From: Branchiostoma floridae
Lineage: Eukaryota > Chordata > Leptocardii > Amphioxiformes > Branchiostomatidae
Assembly (NCBI RefSeq): GCF_000003815.2
Contig: NC_049990.1
Coordinates: 862,830-924,829, forward strand
DNA: 62,000 bases
Direction of reading: 5' to 3'
A program made the position numbers and the translations under genes. The notes beneath the pieces are model-generated. The model was not told where the DNA came from. It worked only from the letters and a program-made list of their open reading frames with translations, and did no database searches. Position 1 is the first letter of the stretch. Each line of letters opens with the position of its first letter. This document shows, one piece after another, positions 55,081-62,000 of the stretch.

Positions 55081-55740
55081 NNNNNNNNNNNNNNNNNNNN
55101 NNNNNNNNNNNNNNNNNNNNNNNNNNNNNNNNNNNNNNNNNNNNNNNNNNNNNNNNNNNNNNNNNNNNNNNNNNNNNNNNNNNNNNNNNNNNNNNNNNNN
55201 NNNNNNNNNNNNNNNNNNNNNNNNNNNNNNNNNNNNNNNNNNNNNNNNNNNNNNNNNNNNNNNNNNNNNNNNNNNNNNNNNNNNNNNNNNNNNNNNNNNN
55301 NNNNNNNNNNNNNNNNNNNNNNNNNNNNNNNNNNNNNNNNNNNNNNNNNNNNNNNNNNNNNNNNNNNNNNNNNNNNNNNNNNNNNNNNNNNNNNNNNNNN
55401 NNNNNNNNNNNNNNNNNNNNNNNNNNNNNNNNNNNNNNNNNNNNNNNNNNNNNNNNNNNNNNNNNNNNNNNNNNNNNNNNNNNNNNNNNNNNNNNNNNNN
55501 NNNNNNNNNNNNNNNNNNNNNNNNNNNNNNNNNNNNNNNNNNNNNNNNNNNNNNNNNNNNNNNNNNNNNNNNNNNNNNNNNNNNNNNNNNNNNNNNNNNN
55601 NNNNNNNNNNNNNNNNNNNNNNNNNNNNNNNNNNNNNNNNNNNNNNNNNNNNNNNNNNNNNNNNNNNNNNNNNNNNNNNNNNNNNNNNNNNNNNNNNNNN
55701 NNNNNNNNNNNNNNNNNNNNNNNNNNNNNNNNNNNNNNNN
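55081..55740. other. Assembly gap (660 N)
   Basis: Run of N after a C/G-homopolymer palindrome. Confidence 1.
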
Positions 55741-56314
55741 CTGGATAGTTTTAAAGAACGCTTGCAGATAGATGTGCAAAAGTTAGGTGTGACGGGTCGT
55801 TCAGTGTAATATAACCAGCTGCTGCTGCGCCGCGTGCCTGCGAAGCTGGTGTGTTACGCCGAAGGGCGGTTATACCGGCTATATAGATACAGTACAGAAG
55901 CTGGTGTGTTACGCCGAAGGGTGGTTATACCGGCAATATAATAATATCAGGATACAGACCGGCAGACGTAAAGTAAGCCAGACAAAAACGCCGGGGTCAA
56001 ACCTCTGCTTTCAGCAGTGCGAAACAAACAGATTTAAATTGCTGTGATCATATGATATGGTTGACTTCTGTTGATTGTCTGATGCTGGCTGTTTGAATGT
56101 TCATTTTGTGTTTTTCACTCTTTTTGTGTAATACGTCTCATGAATATGTTTCATATCTCCAAATTTGGTAACTGACATTTTCTTACAAACTGTCATTTGT
56201 ATAAAAATGAATCACTTAGTAACTCTCATCTCAACTAATTGATGATCTTCATTTATATTCTAACGTAGGCTTAATGCATTAGTTTTACTATTGTTTTAAT
56301 AACTAAATGTAAAA

Positions 56315-56540
56315 GAACCTGCCACGTGTGCGTGGGTGCGATGTGTGCGGATCAAACCATTCCGGCCAAAATGGGGTAGGGAATTTCCCGAGCAGCCTCG
56401 TAACCCCTGTTTCGCCTATTGAGTCAGTGAAGTCAAGCTTGCCTAAGCTTGATGTTTCTGACTTAGGGAGAAGAAATGCTGCTACAGTTATCGCTATGGG
56501 CCGCTCTTCATCTTCATGATGGTAACATCAGGCCCTACGA
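56315..56540 (+). mobile_element. SINE 3' fragment
   Basis: AAAGAACCTGCCACGTGTGC, GCGGATCAAACCATTCCGGC and TAGGGAATTTCCCGAGCAGC match the 3' part of the SINE at 2288-2770 (2500-2640). The tRNA-like head is absent. It inserted into unit Y after duplication, as 46.9-48 kb lacks it. Confidence 0.75.
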
Positions 56541-57375
56541 ACCTGATTAAGAAGAAAAAAAGGGACAAAACCCTGAAGTGCTAATAGTGAACAGAAGAAA
56601 ATAAAACAATTGATCAAAAAATCTAGGATACCACTAAATCTATAGCATACATGCTATCACTAAATCATAATGTGCTTATACAAAAATATAGATGTAGACA
56701 AATACGATTTAAGTTGAGAGTATCCATTTTTTGAAGCCTAGAGGGAGGGAATGTTTTTCACAACAGGCCGGAAAACATTTGAACCGGACTGTGGCCTCGA
56801 GACATAACATGATCAATCCGGAAATTTCGCTATGAAGTCAGAAAACAAACAAACAAACAAACAAACAATCACGGCGCAGCACCCGTTCCCCACTGCAAGA
56901 GTAACAAAACCTTCAAGCAGATGTTGGGATAAAAAAACTGCTAGTAAGCATTTTTCACAGTGAGAGAGAGATGGCATGATCAATCTGCAGAAATTCCGGT
57001 TATGGCAGACCATGAAGTCAGAAAAAAGAACAAACAAACAAACAAACAAACAATCACGGCGCAGCACCCGTCCCCCACTGTAACAGTAACATAACCTACA
57101 AGCAGATGTCGGGATAAAAAAACTGTTAGTATAAAGCATTTTTCACCGTGGCAGCCAACAGTTGGAGGACGTCACAATCTTCTGTACAACCTCTGCTTGG
57201 AGAATTCAGCACCAGGTAAGCTAAGGCATATAACAAATGTATGCACAACAGAATTACCTTTAAATGTTTATCCACCGGCAGAAACATACCTTTGAAGCCA
57301 CTGAGAACAGCTTCAGGCGGCACCTTGGCCAGGAACTTGAGTAGAATGCCCCAGGCACCAGGTGCTGGTGTGTAG

Positions 57376-57630
57376 GGTGCGGCCGTCGGTAGCTGGTCCG
57401 TGATGGCTCAGGCTGTTGTTGTGTAGGGTGCGGCCGTCGGTAGCTGGTCCGTGATGGCTCAGGCTGTTGTTGTGTAGGGTGCGACCGTCGGTAGCTGGTC
57501 CGTGATGGCTCAGGCTGTTGTTGTGTAGGGTGCGACCGTCGGTAGCTGGTCCGTAATGGCTCAGGCTGTTGTTGTGCAGGGTGCGACCGTCGGTAGCTGG
57601 TCCGTAATGGCGTGTGGTAAACAACCCGGG
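57376..57630. repeat. 51-bp minisatellite, five copies
   Basis: Unit GGTGCGGCCGTCGGTAGCTG + GTCCGTGATGGCTCAGGCTG + TTGTTGTGTAG, starting at 57376, 57427, 57478, 57529 and 57580. Single or partial units lie at 38910-38950, 39195-39245, 48160-48270 and 52505-52615, always in equivalent duplication-unit positions. Confidence 0.9.
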
Positions 57631-58372
57631 ATTAGTCTTACCTACAGGGCGGGGCTGATTGTCTGAAGCTGGATATTTATATTAACATTAATGTTCATGA
57701 TGTAAAATGAAATCATGATGCAGGTTTTATAATACACGTCAGATCAAAGTTTATTGCACCCGTCACGGGTTTAATGTAAGGAAAGGCGTTGTATACGGTC
57801 GACTACTGGCTGCTAAGATTAATCTTGTTCAGTACTACTATTCAAAGCTACATTAAGTATTCAAAGCATTTTAATAGAAGAAATAACGAGAGTTCAACGG
57901 TCTCATACCTTCACCGATTAATTACAACATGAGTGAAATATAGACACAGCACTGGATTCAAACTGCAAATTGACTTTAGACATAATACGGAAGAAGGAAT
58001 GATGTGTTAAGTTATATATATATATATATTTAATTGGGAAATCATGTTGGAAAGCATCTCTAGTACCCTCCACATTTTTGTATGCTTATCATTGACTAAG
58101 TAAGCCTGTAACATGTACATAGCTACATCTTAATACTCAAGCCATCACAGCAACCCATCAAACTGTTACTGTAGGAATTGGTACACTGCAAAATAAGCAA
58201 GATTCTGTACAGCTAGCTCTCAATTCAAACTTAGTAATGGCCTCAAAACAATGCTCAGTGATTGAAATATCAACACAAGCACTAAACACACGAAGTAAGA
58301 TTCTACAAAAATGCTAAGAATGGCAAACAAAAGCTTCATATTTTCTTTTACAAGATTCCACACCGAGAAAAA

Positions 58373-61198
58373 CTACACCACGGTCTCCATTTCAATGACG
58401 TCATGTGGGAGCAGTGCACGTCTCAGTTGCAGCAGCCTCTCTTCTATCCCTTCTGGAGTCGGTCTGGTATCTGGAACGTCGCGCCAACACGACCTCATTA
58501 GTCGGTACAGGTCCTCTGGACATCCCGGTGGTTTCTCCAACCGTATTCCTTGCCTCAGAATCCCCACCATCTGTAGAAAGCTCAGCTGCATCCTGCCATC
58601 GTAGCACGGATCTTTCCCCAGCGTGGCGATCTCCCACAGCAGCACGCCGAAGGACCAGACGTCACTCTGACAGGTGTACTCGCCGGTCTCGATGGACTCC
58701 AGCGCCATCCACTTCAACGGAAGGAGTTCGTCAATGCCTGGACGGTTGCATCGTACATACTGATTAGCGGCGTAGACATCTCTGGCCAGTCCAAAGTCAG
58801 CCAACTTGGCCACGTCATCGGCAGTGATGAGGACGTTGCGAGTGGCCACGTCACGATGGGCGATTCTCAAGCGTTCCAGCTCTTGTAGAGCTCGTGCTAT
58901 GTGGACTGCGTATCCAAGAAGGCTGCCCAGTAGACCATCCTCGTTGACGTTTCTTATTCGTCGTAGGAAACCCAAGAGATCACCTTTTGGGGCATATTCC
59001 AGAAGAATGTACTTCTCCGCAGACTTGGTGATGAGCCCCACAAGTCGAACAATGTTGGACTCACGACAATCGCCATCTCGTTGTTGGTGCACAGCTACCA
59101 AAATGGCTACTTCTCTGTAGAAGTCTCGGTAGGACTGTGAGTCCTCGACGCGAGCTGTCTTGGCGGCAACGGCGAGCTCTCCCTCAGGTGTGCGCAGATT
59201 TCCTTTTCTGACTAGTCCAAACATTCCTTCTCCTATCAGTGGACCAGGAGTAAGATGTTTGATCTTCTTCTCCCAACGTCCCAGCCAGCCCGGCTGTAGA
59301 CTCTGTGTTAGATCCTGTTCCATTCTTCTCAGCTCGAAAAGTATCTTGTCCTCCTCACCTGTGTCAGGTGCGGAGCAAGCCAGAATGCCTGTTTTATAGA
59401 GTATGGTCATCACTATGGCAACAAGTAAGACTAAGGAGCCCAGTGGAACTAAACTTTCGAGCAGAGGTTCATCTCTGCTTGTTTGCCATTGGTCACAGTC
59501 CCGTCCCGTCCATGGCGTCACACATGCGCAGCTGCCGTCCACGTTGCTACATGTGGCATTGTTCTTACAGGCACAAATCTGCTGACATCTCCAACCGAAC
59601 CGACCGTTATTACACGGTTTGCTACAATCCATTCCGTACCATCCGGCTTCGCATTCACACCTGCCATCGTTTTCGTCACAGGTCGCCCCATTTTGACAGT
59701 TACAGTTCCTTGCACAGTCTTGACCGTACGTGCCATGGGGACATTTTGTCTGACACCTGGTTCCTGTCCATCCCGGCGGACAGACACAACCAGCCCAGCG
59801 GTCACAGCTGGCACCTTGTAGGCAACCACACACTTCATCACACCGGGCACCTTTTGTGTCTGGAGCACAGTTGGTAACATTGAGCACAAGCGTGGTATTG
59901 AGTGTGTTTCCCCGGGTGTCTTGGACCTGGCAGGTGTAGGGTCCGTTGTTGGTTGGTTGTATGTTCAAAACCTCAAAGTCAGCCTCATTTACATCAAAGA
60001 TAGCGTTCTCTGTCGCATTTGGAAATGTAAACGATATGGACCTAACGTCGACATGGTGTGCCTTGCAATGAAACATGATATTTGCGGAAATGTAGATATC
60101 GCGAAGGTCGCTAGGTGTAGTCGTGATGGAGACGTCCTGTTTGGGAATGTCACAGGCCACACCTTTCCAGCCGGGCGGACATTTGCAGGCACCGTTAGAC
60201 CCATGGCAGCGGGCGCCGTTCTTACAGATGCAGGTTTTGTGGCAGAGGAAGCCGTATTTTCCAACTGGGCAGCCTATTGGTGTTATTCGCATGTCCAGAT
60301 ATTCAATATTTGCAAATGATCTGATGATGTCATGCACTGTTGATCCGACCGGGGTGCGAAATTGTGGGATTTCACAGTTGTATAGCATTGCTTCTGTTGT
60401 AGGATATGTCCAGGAAATGACAACGATGAAGTTGAGATATCTTGCTTTTATGACGTGTTCAGGAACATACTTCCTTAAATGCTCAATACTAGTGTTTTCA
60501 CCCCATTTAAGACTAAACAGGTCCATCACTATTTTTGATGATTTGTAACCCGCAGTGCATGTCACCTGTTGAATGTCGTTTTCCCATACATCTTGTAAGA
60601 CCGTTAAATCATGAATATGATCAGTCTTCACCGCTATGCGAATGTTGCAATCACTGTTGTCTGTGTAAAACATCCAAGAGTCCCGTTTCCAGTCAGTATC
60701 GTGGGGGACTTTTGTAATATGTATTCCTTTGCTTAAGAAAACATCTCTGGCTGTCGTCACAAATTCCCCTGATGTAGTTAAACTGTATAGCAAATCTCCC
60801 GTCTGTCCGTTAGGGTTGAGCGGAGTTTCACACGTCTCGTTATACACAGGAGGATAGCCCTCAACGTCACTCAACTCTACCTTAACTCTCGTGTTGTGGA
60901 CTCCACTGCGGATTGTCAGCAGATATGCCGACTGTACTGACCAGTCCAGCGGGTTGGCGACCACAATAGTGCAATCCTTCGTCACATTAAAGCGGCCGTA
61001 CGGATCTCCCTCCAGTTTGGCACACGGAAGTTCCGCTTTTTCTCCAGCCCGGGTCCCTGGTAGGCTGAAAATGGTCTCCCCAACAGCGACGTTTTCTGGT
61101 ACGGAAACGCTGAACTCCTGGGCCCGAGCAGAACAAAGAAGGTTGACAGAAACAACCCAGAAACCCACAACAATCAATCCCTGCACATTAGTGGCCAT
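58373..61198 (-). CDS. Receptor tyrosine kinase C, intronless paralogue
   Basis: 941 residues from ATG at 61198, with signal peptide VVGFWVVSVNLLCSARA. The codon equal to the upstream GTG of A and B is GCG here, supporting this start for all three. Domains as in A and B. The segment between the cadherin-like module and the first EGF (about residues 130-305; e.g. IHITKVPHDTDWKRDSW, FSLKWGENTSIEHLRKYV) is strongly diverged from A and B, while the EGF/Ig/TM/kinase part is almost that of B. Catalytic motifs intact, with HRDVATRN in place of HRDVAARN; the C-terminus is METVV. Predicted active kinase with a different ligand surface. Confidence 0.92.
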   Translation of the reverse strand: MATNVQGLIVVGFWVVSVNLLCSARAQEFSVSVPENVAVGETIFSLPGTRAGEKAELPCAKLEGDPYGRFNVTKDCTIVVANPLDWSVQSAYLLTIRSGVHNTRVKVELSDVEGYPPVYNETCETPLNPNGQTGDLLYSLTTSGEFVTTARDVFLSKGIHITKVPHDTDWKRDSWMFYTDNSDCNIRIAVKTDHIHDLTVLQDVWENDIQQVTCTAGYKSSKIVMDLFSLKWGENTSIEHLRKYVPEHVIKARYLNFIVVISWTYPTTEAMLYNCEIPQFRTPVGSTVHDIIRSFANIEYLDMRITPIGCPVGKYGFLCHKTCICKNGARCHGSNGACKCPPGWKGVACDIPKQDVSITTTPSDLRDIYISANIMFHCKAHHVDVRSISFTFPNATENAIFDVNEADFEVLNIQPTNNGPYTCQVQDTRGNTLNTTLVLNVTNCAPDTKGARCDEVCGCLQGASCDRWAGCVCPPGWTGTRCQTKCPHGTYGQDCARNCNCQNGATCDENDGRCECEAGWYGMDCSKPCNNGRFGWRCQQICACKNNATCSNVDGSCACVTPWTGRDCDQWQTSRDEPLLESLVPLGSLVLLVAIVMTILYKTGILACSAPDTGEEDKILFELRRMEQDLTQSLQPGWLGRWEKKIKHLTPGPLIGEGMFGLVRKGNLRTPEGELAVAAKTARVEDSQSYRDFYREVAILVAVHQQRDGDCRESNIVRLVGLITKSAEKYILLEYAPKGDLLGFLRRIRNVNEDGLLGSLLGYAVHIARALQELERLRIAHRDVATRNVLITADDVAKLADFGLARDVYAANQYVRCNRPGIDELLPLKWMALESIETGEYTCQSDVWSFGVLLWEIATLGKDPCYDGRMQLSFLQMVGILRQGIRLEKPPGCPEDLYRLMRSCWRDVPDTRPTPEGIEERLLQLRRALLPHDVIEMETVV

Positions 61199-62000
61199 AG
61201 TTCCTACTCGACTTGTATCCTTGGTGTTAAAAACAGATCCCAGAAGTAACGACGCAGGTTCTCACCCCACCTCCCCGTTCCCTTCGGTGCGGGAAGTTCA
61301 GGGTCAGTGCGTACAACAGCGCCGTCTCGGGTGTCACGTAAATATTGCGCACATTCTCCGGGTCTGTCGCGTGTTTTCACAACATTTACTTCGCATTTCT
61401 TCTAGAGGCGCATTTTTTTAAAGGTTCGCCTCCTTCTTACAAAGGGTGCAGTACTAGCAAGACGTCATAAATGTTGTAAAGACAAGCCTGCAACGCTGAG
61501 CCGGATCCTTACATCTGCTTGGAGATTAGCGTATCACCTGCACAAAACGGCTTTGCAAGAAGAGGAAGAAGAAAAACACGATAATTTGAATCCCGAACGG
61601 ACAGTTCTGCAAAATGAGAGAGACGTTGAAAGGACACGACGATAGTCGATTATCATTTCTCTTTATTTATCTCTATTTAGTGTAGATTACGAAACGTTAC
61701 AAAGAGAGATATATGCACGAGAACTTCGACATGCTTCCATTTTTAAACAGCAAAAATCTTTGCAGCTGGTAGGCAATTTGGCTTTTTATATTCATAACCA
61801 CATTCTCTGGAATATCCCCTTAATTGAAATGATAGCCATGAAAGGATCATTGGTACGTTTGTAACGTAATTTGATTTTATTGGTTCATTGAAATATTCCG
61901 TTTAGTTCGTAGAAAATGATTCTGAACATGTTTATACCAGCTTATGCCTAGCAATCGTACATTATCATTCAATCTTTGAAACTACAACATAGGTATTGAA
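61199..62000. other. 5' flank of RTK C, start of a further duplication unit
   Basis: 61430-61750 matches 38080-38400 (for example CACCTGCACAAA, GAACGGACAGTTCT) and 61860-62000 matches 38486-38640. These stretches flank A and C; B lacks the first. No gene was seen before the window end. Confidence 0.6.

Larger units (their letters stand above)
55741..58372. other. Second copy of unit Y, with internal repeats
   Basis: Twin 40-50 bp repeats GCTGGTGTGTTACGCCGAAG at 55848 and 55901. A tandem duplication of about 165 bp (about 56790-56955 and 56960-57130, each with an ACAA run and TCACGGCGCAGCACCCGT). The 57376 minisatellite. From 57640 on, sequence shared with the 3' flank of RTK B. No gene was seen. 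Confidence 0.65.

Overview
The window is animal nuclear DNA from a draft assembly. It has six N-gaps, exon/intron genes with GT-AG splice sites, microsatellites and many small mobile elements. The gene content (a vertebrate-type Toll-like receptor, a tandem family of EGF/Ig receptor tyrosine kinases, an LRR transmembrane protein, an ALG9 orthologue) and tRNA-derived SINEs fit an invertebrate chordate, most likely a lancelet (Branchiostoma). The species is an inference; no search was run.

Region 1 (1-19.6 kb, + strand): 14 exons of ALG9, the ER alpha-1,2-mannosyltransferase of N-glycan assembly; the 5' end lies off the window. The phases of all 14 exons join into one 525-residue frame. Intron 10 (7659-17290) holds a complete four-exon Toll-like receptor gene on the opposite strand (8360-13298) and a 5'-truncated LINE (14872-16656) with a perfect 16-bp target-site duplication. 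At least nine ALG9 exon edges have been locally duplicated, each copy carrying splice site plus adjoining exon sequence, in up to 11 tandem copies.

Region 2 (19.6-31.8 kb): mostly non-coding, rich in MITEs, SINE pieces, CA/GT repeats and two gaps. Three short candidate first exons (21451, 27924, 29446) all end in splice phase 1, which is the phase needed by the coiled-coil exon at 31789-32783. RFX/X-box-like motifs lie just upstream of the third. The coiled-coil exon also has duplicated edges on both sides.

Region 3 (33.2-62 kb, - strand): a segmental duplication. Three intronless receptor tyrosine kinase genes (35-38, 49-52 and 58-61 kb) share nearly identical kinase domains but differ in the membrane-distal ectodomain. 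Between the first and second lies an LRR transmembrane gene whose cytoplasmic tail is an array of about 38-residue modules, each with a tyrosine in a YEDI, YxxM or YxN context. A remnant of that gene's upstream sequence remains in the next duplication unit, so the ancestral unit was probably RTK plus LRR gene. A working idea (inference only) is that the diversified kinases and the tyrosine-array LRR protein act in one signalling system at the cell surface.
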